A stretch of DNA of 64,000 nucleotides. It comes from Actinomyces glycerinitolerans. GTDB taxonomy: Bacteria; Actinomycetota; Actinomycetes; Actinomycetales; Actinomycetaceae. Of the stretch, positions 1 to 8,845 are shown piece after piece. The stretch's first letter is position 1, and each line of letters begins with the position of its first letter. Under the pieces are notes generated by a model, which did not search any database, was not told the DNA's origin, and saw only the letters and a program-made list of their open reading frames with translations. Position numbers and translations under genes: made by a program. The stretch lies in NCBI RefSeq assembly GCF_900098745.1, contig NZ_FQTT01000001.1, positions 1 through 64,000 on the forward strand, in the 5' to 3' direction.

Positions 1-1
1 C

Positions 2-343
2 CCCGCCACGGTGATGCCCGCCGGTGAGGTGATCGCCTCCTACCACGAGCTGTGGCACGTGGAGCAATCATTCCGCATGAGCAAGCACGACCTGCGGGCC
101 AGGCCCGTCTTCCACCACACCCACGACGCCATTCAAGCCCATCTCACCGCGGTGATGGCATCCCTGGCCGTCGCCCGCCACCTACAAGCCGCCACCGGCA
201 TCAGCATCAAACGACTCGTCCGCGAACTGCGGCCCCTCCAGGAAGTCACCATCACCATCAACGGCCACCAAATAACCGCCCAGCCCCAGCTCACCCAGAC
301 CGCACAGCAAATCCTCAACAACCTGAACGCCGCAGGGCACTAA
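2..343 (+). mobile_element. IS1634/IS4-type transposase, C-terminal fragment cut by window edge
   Basis: The reading frame is open from the first bases of the window to a TAA at 341-343, so the 5' part of the gene lies outside. The visible 113 residues carry the YHELWHVEQSFRMSK segment, which resembles the region around the catalytic glutamate of DDE transposases of the IS1634/IS4 group. It is followed by the usual helical region with HLTAVMASLAVAR. The protein would cut and join the ends of its insertion sequence. No terminal inverted repeat was identified between the stop codon and the terminator at 433, so the right end of the element is not defined. Whether the element is intact cannot be judged from this window. 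Confidence 0.75.
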
Positions 344-432
344 ACTGTCAGGACTCAGGTCCGACACCTGCGATTGCCGCCGGTATCCGCGCATCACTTG
401 AGCCGGCGCCTACGAGATGAGGCTGGAACGGC

Positions 433-466
433 CGGCGGGGAGAGGACATGCGTCCTCTCCCCGCCG
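433..466 (-). terminator. Strong hairpin terminator of the UPF0182 gene
   Basis: A perfect 15-bp stem (arms 433-447 and 452-466) closes on a four-base ATGC loop. It lies 25 bases beyond the stop codon of the UPF0182 gene, which is transcribed leftward. No clear U-run follows, as is common in high-GC actinobacteria. It also insulates the gene from the transposase remnant. Confidence 0.75.
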
Positions 467-491
467 TCACGCGGACGTCCGTGTCAGCCGC

Positions 492-3400
492 TCACCCCTG
501 GGCGTCGAGCTGCTGCTGGGCGGCGACCGCCCGGTTCAGCGCCTCGGTCAGCCGGTCCTGGGCGTCGCCGTAGGCGGTCCAGTCCCCGTCCTGCATGGCC
601 TGCTCGGCGTCGTCCATGGCGGTCTGCGCGTCCGACAGGGCCGTGGACAGGTCGGCGGCCGGATCGCCGGAACCGGTCGGAGCGGTGCTGGCGTTTGCGT
701 CGGCGGTCGCCTCCGGCGTGGCCGCCGCACTCGCCTGCTCGGTCGGCGCAGCGGTGGGCACGGCCTGGTCGGCGCCTTCTTGGGCCTCCGCCGAGGTGTC
801 GTTGGCGGCTGCGGCGTCGCCGTCGACGGCCTCCTCCCCGGTGGTGGCGCCCGAGTCGCCGCCGAACACCTGGTCCAGCGCCTCGGACAGGGTCTCGGCG
901 AAGCCGACCTGGTCGCCGAAGGAGACCAGCACCTCGCGCAGCAGCGGGTACTGCGTGCCGGAGGAGGCCTGCACGTAGACCGGCTGGACGTACAGCAGTC
1001 CGCCGCCCACCGGCAGGGTCAGCAGGTTGCCGCGGATGACCTCCGAGCCCTGCTGCGAGAGCAGGTTCAGCACCTGGGAGACGGTGGCGTTGGAGTTGAA
1101 GTTGTTCTGCACCTGCCCGGGTCCGGAAACGTTCGATGAGCGTGGCAGTTCCAGCAGCCGCAGCTTGCCGTAGTCGGGATTGCGTCCGCCGTTCTCACCA
1201 CCGGCGGTCTCGGAGTCCACGGCGAGGAAGCCGGTGAGCACGTTGCGGTCGGTGTTGCCGCCGATGATGTAGACGCTGGACAGGGAGAAGGTCGCCTCGT
1301 CCTGGTCGGGCATCTTCAGCGTCAGGTAGTAGGGGGCCTGCGCGTCGTCGCCGGACTTGGTCGGGTCGTCGGGCACCTTCCAGAAGTCGCCGCCGGAGTA
1401 GAAGTCCTCCGGGTCGGTGACGTGGTAGTTGGCCAGCACGGTGCGCTGCACCTTGAACAGGTCCTCCGGGTAGCGCATGTGCGCCATCAGGTCGCTGCTC
1501 ATCTCGCTCATCGGGGTGACCGAGCCGGGGAAGACCGCCTTCCAGGCGGCCAGGATCGGGTCGTCCTGGTCCCACTCGTACAGGGTCACGGAGCCGTCGT
1601 AAGCGTCGACGACGGCCTTGACCGAGTTGCGCACGTAGTTGGACTCCTCTGGGGCTCCCAACAGCGCGGACTCGGAGGTCGCGTCGCTCATCGTGTCCTC
1701 CAGCGACTCGTGCTGGGAGTACGGGTAGTTGTTGGTGGTGGTGTAGCCGTCGAGGATCCACACGACCCGCTTGGGGGTGGAGGCGTCGTCGTCATCGTCA
1801 ACCACCGCCGGATAGGGGCTGCCGTCCAGGGTGAGCCACGGGGCCACCTCGGCGACCCGGTCCGCGGGGTTGCGGTTGTACAGGATCTGTGACCCGCTGC
1901 GCACCTCCTGGGAGAACAGGATGTTCATCTCCTGGAAGCGCACGGCGTACAGCAACCGGTTCCAGGGGTTGGACACGTCCGGGCCGCCGTCACCGGTGAA
2001 GGTGGTGTTGACCTGACCGGACTCGGCCGCATCATCGGGGTAGTCGAGCTCGCGCGGGTTGCCGCCGTCGTCGCCCCCCACGATGGAGTACGACGGCGAG
2101 GCCTGGCCGAAGTAGATGCGCGGCTCGTACTCCCCCAGGTCACCGACCGAGGGGATCCCGCCCTCCCAGAAGGAGGGGTAGCCGCCGGAGGCGACGGTAT
2201 TGCCGTAGGCAGTGACCACGCCGTAGCCGTGTGTGTAGACGGTGTGCTCGTTGACCCAGGTCCGCTGGTCGGCGCCCAGACCGTCGAGGTTCAGCTCGCG
2301 CACTGCGATCACGGTGTCCCGGCTGGTTCCGTCGATGTTGTAGCGGTCGACGTTCAGCGAGGACGGGAAGGAGTAGTACTGCTTGTTCTGCTGCAACTGC
2401 CGGAAGGTCGGGGAGACCAGGTTCGGGTCCAGCAGGCGGATCGACGTCGTGGACTCGGCATCCTCCAGGAGCTGTCCGGCCTCGGCGGTGGTCTTGGCGT
2501 CGTAATTGCTGGTTTCGATGTCATCAAGCCCGTACGCGGTGAGTGTGGCCTTGATGTTGCGGTCGATGTAGGCCGCCTCCTCCCGTTGCGCGTTGGGATT
2601 AACCACGAATCTCTGGATAACGGCCGGGTAGGCGGTACCGATCAGCAGCGCCGAGACGATCATGACGGCGACGCCGGTGATCGGCAGCCGCCAGGAGCTG
2701 GTGCGCACGGAGAACAGGAACAGCAGTGCCACCACCACGCTGATCGCGGCCAGAATCGCGCTGGCGGGGATGGAGGCGTTGACGGTGGTGTAGCCCGCCC
2801 CGTCGAACTTCGAGTTGGAGGCGTACAGGGCGGAGTAGCGTCCCAGCCAGTAGGAGCCGCCGCGCAGCAGCGCGAACAGGGCCAGGAACACCGTCATGTG
2901 GATGCGGGCCGCCCGGGTGAAGTGCGGGGTGCGGGACACGGAAATGCCGCCGTACAGGTAGTGGACCACCACGGAGCAGATGCCCGCGAACACCACCACC
3001 CGCGTCAGGTAGGACACCACCAGTTGCAGTACCGGCAGGATGAACACGTAGAACGACACGTCCAGTCCGAACTGCGGGTCCGTGGTTCCGAAGGACTGGG
3101 CATTTAGGGCGAGCAGCACCTCCCGCCAGCGGGGAGCGACGTCCCAGGCCGAGCTGATCAGGGCCAGCACCGCCGGCACGATCCACGTCAGCTGCCGCTG
3201 CATGGGCTCAACCGCAGAGCGGTAGGCCTCCAGGTTGCGGGTCGCCTCATCCCGCGGCAGGCCGATCTCGCGAGCGCGGTACGCCAACCGTATGGCCGCG
3301 AAGACGGCGAAGAACATAATGACGAAGCCGATCACGAACATGGCGCCCGCGGCGATCCACTGGGTCCAGATCACCCGGGAGTAGCCCAGCTGGCTGAACC

Positions 3401-3893
3401 AGAGCACTTCCGTCCAGGTGCGTGACAGGAACCCGATGACGATGGCCAGCAGGGCGAGGATGCCGATGGTCAGCCCCAATGGCCCAGGGCGACGGCGCCC
3501 CCCGGCCCCGTTTCTGCGGACAGGCGGGGTGGCGGAACCCGAACCGCCGCCGGGACGCCGATGCCGCCGCGGCACGCCGCCCGCGGCGCTGCGTTGCCGG
3601 GAGGCGCCCAGGCCGAACAGGGCGGAGGGGTCAAAGGCCGCGGCGAAGGGACCGGACTCCTCGGGCTCGTCCGCGTCGTCGTCCCCGGTGTCGTCCGGCT
3701 CGTGGGGCGACGACGACGTCCCCGCGCCATCGCTCGCGCCGCGGCGGATGAACGGGTCTTCAGGGCTGTCGGACTGGAAGAAGCCGCCGCGTACGCGGTC
3801 ATCGCGGCTGCCAGTCTCGGAGGAGTCGGCGGAACCGGACTCGTCGTCGGGCTTGTCGATAGGATCGTCGTCGGGCCTGGTGCTCACGCTCAC
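492..3893 (-). CDS. UPF0182 family large integral membrane protein
   Basis: This 1133-residue protein belongs to the UPF0182 (COG1615) family, widespread in actinobacteria and without an assigned function. Residues 1-135 are acidic, low-complexity and probably cytoplasmic. From about 137 to 440 there are about seven hydrophobic segments, starting with the helix near 137-157. A long soluble, presumably extracytoplasmic region follows to about residue 1010. The last ~110 residues are Ala/Thr/Glu-rich and end in a predicted helical stretch, a typical tail for the family. The start is GTG at 3893. The gene is divergent from the PPA1309 gene, an arrangement often seen in this phylum, and it ends at a strong hairpin. 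Function is unknown. Confidence 0.9.
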   Translation of the reverse strand: MSVSTRPDDDPIDKPDDESGSADSSETGSRDDRVRGGFFQSDSPEDPFIRRGASDGAGTSSSPHEPDDTGDDDADEPEESGPFAAAFDPSALFGLGASRQRSAAGGVPRRHRRPGGGSGSATPPVRRNGAGGRRRPGPLGLTIGILALLAIVIGFLSRTWTEVLWFSQLGYSRVIWTQWIAAGAMFVIGFVIMFFAVFAAIRLAYRAREIGLPRDEATRNLEAYRSAVEPMQRQLTWIVPAVLALISSAWDVAPRWREVLLALNAQSFGTTDPQFGLDVSFYVFILPVLQLVVSYLTRVVVFAGICSVVVHYLYGGISVSRTPHFTRAARIHMTVFLALFALLRGGSYWLGRYSALYASNSKFDGAGYTTVNASIPASAILAAISVVVALLFLFSVRTSSWRLPITGVAVMIVSALLIGTAYPAVIQRFVVNPNAQREEAAYIDRNIKATLTAYGLDDIETSNYDAKTTAEAGQLLEDAESTTSIRLLDPNLVSPTFRQLQQNKQYYSFPSSLNVDRYNIDGTSRDTVIAVRELNLDGLGADQRTWVNEHTVYTHGYGVVTAYGNTVASGGYPSFWEGGIPSVGDLGEYEPRIYFGQASPSYSIVGGDDGGNPRELDYPDDAAESGQVNTTFTGDGGPDVSNPWNRLLYAVRFQEMNILFSQEVRSGSQILYNRNPADRVAEVAPWLTLDGSPYPAVVDDDDDASTPKRVVWILDGYTTTNNYPYSQHESLEDTMSDATSESALLGAPEESNYVRNSVKAVVDAYDGSVTLYEWDQDDPILAAWKAVFPGSVTPMSEMSSDLMAHMRYPEDLFKVQRTVLANYHVTDPEDFYSGGDFWKVPDDPTKSGDDAQAPYYLTLKMPDQDEATFSLSSVYIIGGNTDRNVLTGFLAVDSETAGGENGGRNPDYGKLRLLELPRSSNVSGPGQVQNNFNSNATVSQVLNLLSQQGSEVIRGNLLTLPVGGGLLYVQPVYVQASSGTQYPLLREVLVSFGDQVGFAETLSEALDQVFGGDSGATTGEEAVDGDAAAANDTSAEAQEGADQAVPTAAPTEQASAAATPEATADANASTAPTGSGDPAADLSTALSDAQTAMDDAEQAMQDGDWTAYGDAQDRLTEALNRAVAAQQQLDAQG

Positions 3894-4135
3894 GCTCCGT
3901 GTCGTTCCGTGTCATTGTGCGTGCGCACTGGGCGCACAGCGGCCGGCGCCGGTGGCGCCACCGCGGCCCATCGTTGCACAGGTCACGTCGACCTCACAAA
4001 ATTCAGTCCATCCATAGGTGTCGCTGCGCCGGCTCTAAGCAACGGCGGCTATTTCACGCGGGTACGTAGTCGCCCATTTGCGGGGCCGCCGGGCCGCTGC
4101 GATCCCCAACCGGTGGGTGATGAGACGATGAGGTC

Positions 4136-4717
4136 ATGAGCGATCAGTTGCCCCCGACCACCTCCCCCAGCGCGACCACGCCACGCCAGGCCGCCCTCGT
4201 GCGTCTTGTCGCCCAGCTTGAGGAACATGTGGCTCGGGCCGGCTGGGACGCGCCCGTCGGCGTCTTCGCGCTGGTGCGCACGGCGTCCGCGCTGGAGCAG
4301 GACCCCGCCCTGGAGCGGATGCTCGATGCTGCCGCGCTCGCCGAGGCCCGTACCGACCCGGAGGCGCTGACTGCGATCGAGCAGGGGGACCTCCCACCCG
4401 CGAACAGCCTGGAGGAGCTGTTGGCGGGCATCGTCTGGCCGGATGAGGTCGATGGCACGGCCGTGGCCACGGAACGCGTGGTACTGCCCGCCGCGGCGGA
4501 GCAGGCGGCGGCAGCGATCGAGGACCCGCAGGAGCGCGCCACCTACCTCATGTCCCGGCCGGACCGGGATGACGTGCGCATGGTCGTGGGCGTGCTGCGC
4601 TCCGGGGAGTCCTGGTGCGCCGTGCGCGCCCGCTCGCATGACTCGGCCGGCGAGGTAGCGGGTGGTGCCGATCTGGTGCCCGGCCTGGTGGAGGCGCTGC
4701 GCCGCACGCTGCAGTAG
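4136..4717 (+). CDS. PPA1309 family protein
   Basis: This 193-residue soluble protein matches the actinobacterial PPA1309 family. Its conserved feel comes from the segment FALVRTASAL near residue 43, the LPGIVWPDEV-like core (here LLAGIVWPDEVDG near 101), and the C-terminal DVRMVVGVLRSGESWCAVRAR block. It has no signal peptide and no membrane segment. The function is not known. It is divergent from the UPF0182 gene across about 240 bp, where both promoters must lie, and convergent with the DUF2342 gene 73 bp downstream. The ATG at 4136 is preceded by a weak purine-rich stretch (GATGAGG). Confidence 0.8.
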   Translation: MSDQLPPTTSPSATTPRQAALVRLVAQLEEHVARAGWDAPVGVFALVRTASALEQDPALERMLDAAALAEARTDPEALTAIEQGDLPPANSLEELLAGIVWPDEVDGTAVATERVVLPAAAEQAAAAIEDPQERATYLMSRPDRDDVRMVVGVLRSGESWCAVRARSHDSAGEVAGGADLVPGLVEALRRTLQ

Positions 4718-4790
4718 CCGCGCCGCCCGAGCCGGCACCATCGCGACCGGCCTCAGCGGCAGCGGATATTGCTACCGACCTCGGCGAGTC

Positions 4791-6266
4791 TCAGGCGCCG
4801 GGTTCGTCAGCGGAGTCGTCGCCGGGGTCGTCGTCGGAGCGGTCGGTGTCCTGGCCCCCGGGGCCGGCGTCGGCATCCTTGGCGCCGTCGGCGTAGCCGA
4901 GCGTGCCGTCCAGCAGCGAGGCCAGGTCGGCATCCATCTGTGCATCCATCTCCTGGGCGGCGCGCCGCATGGTCAGGAAGTCGTCGGGGTGTGCCAGTTC
5001 GGCCGCCGTCGGCACCACGTCGGGGTGACGCCAGAAGGCGTCCCGCTCGGCATCCCCCAACTCCGCACCCAGCTTCTCCCACAACCGGGCGGCCTCGCGC
5101 ACGCGCCGGGGCCGGAACTCCAGGCCGATCAGCCGGGAGAAGACCTGCTCGGCCGGCCCGCCCTGGACGCGGCGGCGGCGCACCATCTCACGCAGCGCGA
5201 CGGCGAGCGGCAGGTGGGGGGCCAGGGCGCGGGCGGATACGACCTCGACCCACCCCTCGACCAGCGCCAGCAGCGTCTCCAGGTTCTCCAGGGCCTCCTT
5301 CTGCGCGTCCGTCTCCTGCGGGGCGAACATGCCCGACTCCAGGGCCGCACGGATGGCCTCGGGATCGTTCGGATCGACCTGGGCAACCGCCTGCTCGACG
5401 GCGTCGACGTCGATGACGATGCCGCGCGCATAGGCCTCGACGGCGGCGAGCAACTGGCTGCGCAGCCAGGGCACGTGGGCGTACAGGCGGGCGGCGGCGG
5501 CCTCCCGGACCGCCAGGAACAGCCGCACCTGCTCGGCATCCGCCTCCAGTTCGGCGGCGAATGCGGCCACATTGGTGGGCACGAGCGCGGTGCCGGGCTC
5601 ACGGGTCAGGGGCAGGCCGACGTCGGTGGCGGCCACCGCCTCTCGCCCGAGCTCGCCGATGGCTTGGCCCAGCTGCAGGCCGAAGGCGGTGCCGGCCATG
5701 GAGCGCATGAGTTTGCCCAGCGCACCCATCTGGGCGGCCGCGGCGTCGGAGTCGGACAGTCGGCCGATCTGGTGCTCCAGGGCGTCGGCGAGCGCGGAGG
5801 TGGCGGCGTCGGCGACCGGGGCGCACACGTCCTTCCACACGGGCAGGGTGCGCTCCACCCACTGGGAGCGGCTCCAGGCCTCGCGCGGCCCCGGGGCGGG
5901 CATGAAGTCGGTGGCGGCGTCGAGCCAGAGATCCGCGACCGCCAGAGCGCTGCGGGTCTGCTCGGCCTCGGCGGCGGTGACCACCGGGTCGCCGTCGCTG
6001 CGGACGGTACGCAGGGCCAGGTCCTGCCCCATGTTCCAGTTGACGGCGCCGGTGCCCGCACCGGTGAACAGCTGCTGCATCTGTGCCTGCAGACCGCCCA
6101 ACTGGGCCGGGGTGAGTTTAGACAGGTCTCCCATGCCGCTCATTTGTGCCAGCTGGTTGGGGTCTACGCCGGAGGCCCGCAACGCGCCCACCGCGTCGGC
6201 CGCCATCTGTGGGCCGAACATGGCGGCGAGCATCTGCTCGATCTCCTCGAAGGGGTCCTCGCTCAT
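4791..6266 (-). CDS. DUF2342 family (zincin-like, F420-associated) protein
   Basis: This 491-residue protein resembles the actinobacterial DUF2342 family, often named zinc-dependent metalloprotease or coenzyme F420 biosynthesis-associated protein. Recognisable parts are the N-terminal MSEDPFEEIEQML and MGDLSKLTPAQL segments, a central GALGKLMRSMAGTAFGLQLGQAIGELG block, the REAAAARLYAHVPWLRSQLL block near the middle, and a C-terminal FWRHPDVVPTAAELAHPDDFL region. No HEXXH motif is present, so peptidase activity is doubtful. A frame extends 30 codons further upstream, but ATG 6266 is preferred because GAGAGGA lies just before it. The neighbouring protease gene starts in the opposite direction, leaving about 170 bp for two promoters. 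Confidence 0.75.
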   Translation of the reverse strand: MSEDPFEEIEQMLAAMFGPQMAADAVGALRASGVDPNQLAQMSGMGDLSKLTPAQLGGLQAQMQQLFTGAGTGAVNWNMGQDLALRTVRSDGDPVVTAAEAEQTRSALAVADLWLDAATDFMPAPGPREAWSRSQWVERTLPVWKDVCAPVADAATSALADALEHQIGRLSDSDAAAAQMGALGKLMRSMAGTAFGLQLGQAIGELGREAVAATDVGLPLTREPGTALVPTNVAAFAAELEADAEQVRLFLAVREAAAARLYAHVPWLRSQLLAAVEAYARGIVIDVDAVEQAVAQVDPNDPEAIRAALESGMFAPQETDAQKEALENLETLLALVEGWVEVVSARALAPHLPLAVALREMVRRRRVQGGPAEQVFSRLIGLEFRPRRVREAARLWEKLGAELGDAERDAFWRHPDVVPTAAELAHPDDFLTMRRAAQEMDAQMDADLASLLDGTLGYADGAKDADAGPGGQDTDRSDDDPGDDSADEPGA

Positions 6267-6436
6267 GGGTTCCTCTCGGTGATTCCGGCGCGTGTGCGCC
6301 GCTGCCCGGGCCGCGGGGCGGCCGCCTGGTGGAAACACCCCGATCATGTCATCCATTCCTGTGGGCGGCCACGTTCCACCGCGGATCCCCAGCCGGGCAT
6401 AGGCCGACGGTCGCGCGCTTCTCAGGAATCCGGGTC

Positions 6437-7690
6437 ATGATGACCCCCGTGACGCAACGCCCTTCCGACACCCCCGACGCCGACGCCTCCACCGAGGCCG
6501 CCCCGGAACCCGACTCGCCAACCGCCCCCGCCGAGGACACCGGCGCTGCCGGCGGCCAGGCCGGCTTCCGGCGGATCTTCCGCGGCCGCCGCCGGGCCCG
6601 GCTGCTAGCCGGCCTGGCGGTGGTGGTGGCACTCGTGGTGGCGGGCGCCACGGTACCGATCAACAAGGTCATTCAGGCGCCCGGCCCCACCTGGAACGTC
6701 CTGGCCGACACCTCCGACGGCGCCGACCAGGACCTGCTGACCGTCACCGGCACCGACACCTATGACACCACCGGCGCCCTGCGCATGACCACCGTGTCTG
6801 TCTCCGGCTGCCCGGGCTACCCGGTCACCTTCTTCATGCTGGTGGACGCCTGGCTGAGCAGCGACAAGACCGTCCTGGACCGGGACCAGGTGTGTCCGGA
6901 GTCGCTGACGGCCGAACAGGTCGAGGAGGTCAACCAGGCCCAGATGACCAGCTCGCAGGACGCCGCCGTGGTCGCCGCACTCATGGAGACGGGCCAGGCC
7001 AGCCGCATGATCCTGACCGTTGCGGGCACCGCGGACGAGCAGGCCGGCGTCGGCGTCCAGGCCGGCGATGTACTGGAGTCGATCACCACCGCCGACGGCG
7101 AGACGACCACCATTACCTCCTATCCGCAGCTGCGGGAGTTGATGACCACGATTCCTCCGGGCACGCCCCTGACCCTGCGGGTGGACCGGGATGGCACCGA
7201 CGTGGACGTGGAGCTGACCACCATCGACCCGCAGGACGCCGACGGGGACGGCGAGCCGGATTCGGAGGGGTCGCTGCTGGGGCTGAGCCTGTCCGCCCGG
7301 GCCGACTCCGACGTGGAGGCCTCCTTCGGCCTGTCCGACGTGGGCGGTCCCAGCGCCGGCACCATCTTCGCCCTGGGCATCATCGACGAGATCACCCCCG
7401 GCGACCTGACCGGCGGCAAGGACATCGCCGGCACCGGCACCATTGCCGTCGACGGCACGGTCGGCGCGATCGGCGGAATCAAGCAGAAGATGGCGGGCGC
7501 GCAGCAGGACGGGTCGGACTACTTCCTGGCTCCGGCCGCCAACTGCAACGAGGTGGTGGGCAACGTGCCCTACGGCCTGGAGGTGTATGCGGTGGGCACA
7601 CTGCACGAGGCGGTTCGTACGGTTGAGGCAATCGCCGACGACGACACCTCCGACCTGCTGACCTGCGAGGCCGTGCTCGCGGGCGACTGA
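6437..7690 (+). CDS. Membrane-anchored PDZ-Lon (YlbL-type) serine protease
   Basis: This 417-residue protein has a disordered cytoplasmic N-terminus, one transmembrane helix near residues 55-75, a PDZ domain at roughly 185-275 (MILTVAGTADEQAG onward) and a C-terminal Lon-type S16 protease domain. The catalytic dyad is visible as Ser306 in GGPSAG and Lys349 in GGIKQK. Their 43-residue spacing equals that of Lon. It is expected to sit in the membrane with the protease domain outside, degrading envelope proteins. ATG 6437 has AGGAAT seven bases upstream; a second ATG follows immediately at 6440. A small hairpin 31 bases after the stop probably ends the transcript. It belongs to the conserved UPF0182-UvrD2 block. 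Confidence 0.85.
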   Translation: MMTPVTQRPSDTPDADASTEAAPEPDSPTAPAEDTGAAGGQAGFRRIFRGRRRARLLAGLAVVVALVVAGATVPINKVIQAPGPTWNVLADTSDGADQDLLTVTGTDTYDTTGALRMTTVSVSGCPGYPVTFFMLVDAWLSSDKTVLDRDQVCPESLTAEQVEEVNQAQMTSSQDAAVVAALMETGQASRMILTVAGTADEQAGVGVQAGDVLESITTADGETTTITSYPQLRELMTTIPPGTPLTLRVDRDGTDVDVELTTIDPQDADGDGEPDSEGSLLGLSLSARADSDVEASFGLSDVGGPSAGTIFALGIIDEITPGDLTGGKDIAGTGTIAVDGTVGAIGGIKQKMAGAQQDGSDYFLAPAANCNEVVGNVPYGLEVYAVGTLHEAVRTVEAIADDDTSDLLTCEAVLAGD

Positions 7691-7720
7691 GCCCGCTCCC
7701 GGGGAGGTTTTCCACAGGTC

Positions 7721-7740
7721 GCCCGCCCCGGCTGGCGGGC
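7721..7740 (+). terminator. Short GC hairpin after the PDZ-Lon gene
   Basis: GCCCGCC at 7721-7727 pairs with GGCGGGC at 7734-7740 around a six-base loop, 30 bases after the stop codon. The stem is short and has no U-run, so termination strength is uncertain. Confidence 0.4.
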
Positions 7741-7811
7741 CTGCGGGGGCGGTGCCATGCTGGAGCCGATGCCGTCGGCGCCGGTGCCGGCGGGGGCAGA
7801 CAGGAGCACCC

Positions 7812-8825
7812 ATGCGTATCCGCGGCCACTCCCCCATCCTGTGGCGCGCCCCCGGGGAGACTCAGATCGGGGCCGAGCCAGGGCACGCCACGATCCTGTC
7901 GGGGCTGACCAACGCGGAGCAACTGCTGCTCGACCGGCTGCCGGAGGAGATCCGGCCCGCCGGCATCTACCGCGCCGCCCGCTGGAGCCGGGTGCCGCTG
8001 GAACGGGCGCGCGAGATCGTGCGCGAACTGCGCGAAATCGGCATTATCGACGCCTCCCCCGAAGCCACGGACGACGCCGACACGCTCTACTGGGACCGGC
8101 TCGCCGTCGACGCGGCCGAGCGGTCCGCCATGCTGCGGGCGAGCAGCGTGGGGCTGCTGGGCGGTGGGAATCTGGCCCGGGAGATCATCCGCCTGCTGGT
8201 GGAGGCCGGGGTGGTGACCATCCTGCCCGACGACGAGGCGCTGGCCGACTGGGCGGCCGACCTGTCCCCCGCGGTGCGTACCCGGGCCCCGCTGGACCTG
8301 CGTCCGGACGTGGTCGTCTCCCTGAGCGGGCACGTCGTCGACCCGATACGCTCCCGCGACCTGGCGCGGGCGGGCATCACCCATCTGCCGGTGGTGGTGC
8401 GGGAGGTGAGCGTGCGGGTGGGGCCGTTGGTGGCCGAGCACTCAGCGGTGTGCACCACCTGCCTGGACCTGTGGGCGCGGGACGCCGACCCCTGTTGGCC
8501 GGCCCTGGCCACGCAGCTGCGACTGCTGCCGGCCCCGGTGTTGGAGCGACTGCTGCTGCATCAGGCGGCGGCGCTGGCGGCGCGGGCGGTGATCGACGTC
8601 GTCACCGGGCGCGGGCCGCTGTGGGAGGGACGCAGCGTGGAGCTGTCCGCGGCCGATCCCGCGGGGGTGGAGCGGCACTGGCGGCCCCACCCCGACTGCC
8701 TGTGCAGTCGGCTGGCCGTAGGACCCACGGGCACGGGGGACGCTAGCGATGCGCCGGAGGCGGTCGGCGACCCCGCCGACGCGGATGGTTTCTCCTCCTT
8801 GGAACTAGAGGCGTACCGGCCCTAG
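7812..8825 (+). CDS. ThiF/E1-like protein, TOMM leader-binding (cyclodehydratase-type) family
   Basis: This 337-residue protein resembles the actinobacterial group annotated as ThiF family or bacteriocin-biosynthesis cyclodehydratase domain protein. An N-terminal winged-helix-like region (LPEEIRPAGIYRAARWSRV) is followed by a Rossmann segment with SVGLLGGGNLAREIIRLL near residue 115. A probable zinc site is made from CTTC (VCTTCLDLW) and a C-terminal CLC (HPDCLCSR). Related proteins activate or bind peptide substrates, but no precursor peptide or partner dehydrogenase gene is visible here. The gene is a standard member of the block next to uvrD2 in this phylum, so a housekeeping role is more likely than antibiotic synthesis. 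ATG 7812 has AGGAG five bases upstream. Confidence 0.75.
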   Translation: MRIRGHSPILWRAPGETQIGAEPGHATILSGLTNAEQLLLDRLPEEIRPAGIYRAARWSRVPLERAREIVRELREIGIIDASPEATDDADTLYWDRLAVDAAERSAMLRASSVGLLGGGNLAREIIRLLVEAGVVTILPDDEALADWAADLSPAVRTRAPLDLRPDVVVSLSGHVVDPIRSRDLARAGITHLPVVVREVSVRVGPLVAEHSAVCTTCLDLWARDADPCWPALATQLRLLPAPVLERLLLHQAAALAARAVIDVVTGRGPLWEGRSVELSAADPAGVERHWRPHPDCLCSRLAVGPTGTGDASDAPEAVGDPADADGFSSLELEAYRP

Positions 8826-8845
8826 AGACGTGAACGGGGCGCGTG

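Noticed and set aside
4662-6440. A 592-codon plus-strand frame opposite the DUF2342 gene
   Set aside because: The opposite strand has a conserved family protein with a ribosome site; this frame is low-complexity.
7812-8825. A bacteriocin (azole peptide) biosynthetic cluster
   Set aside because: Only a single ThiF/TOMM-like gene is present, in a conserved housekeeping context, with no YcaO, dehydrogenase or precursor peptide gene.
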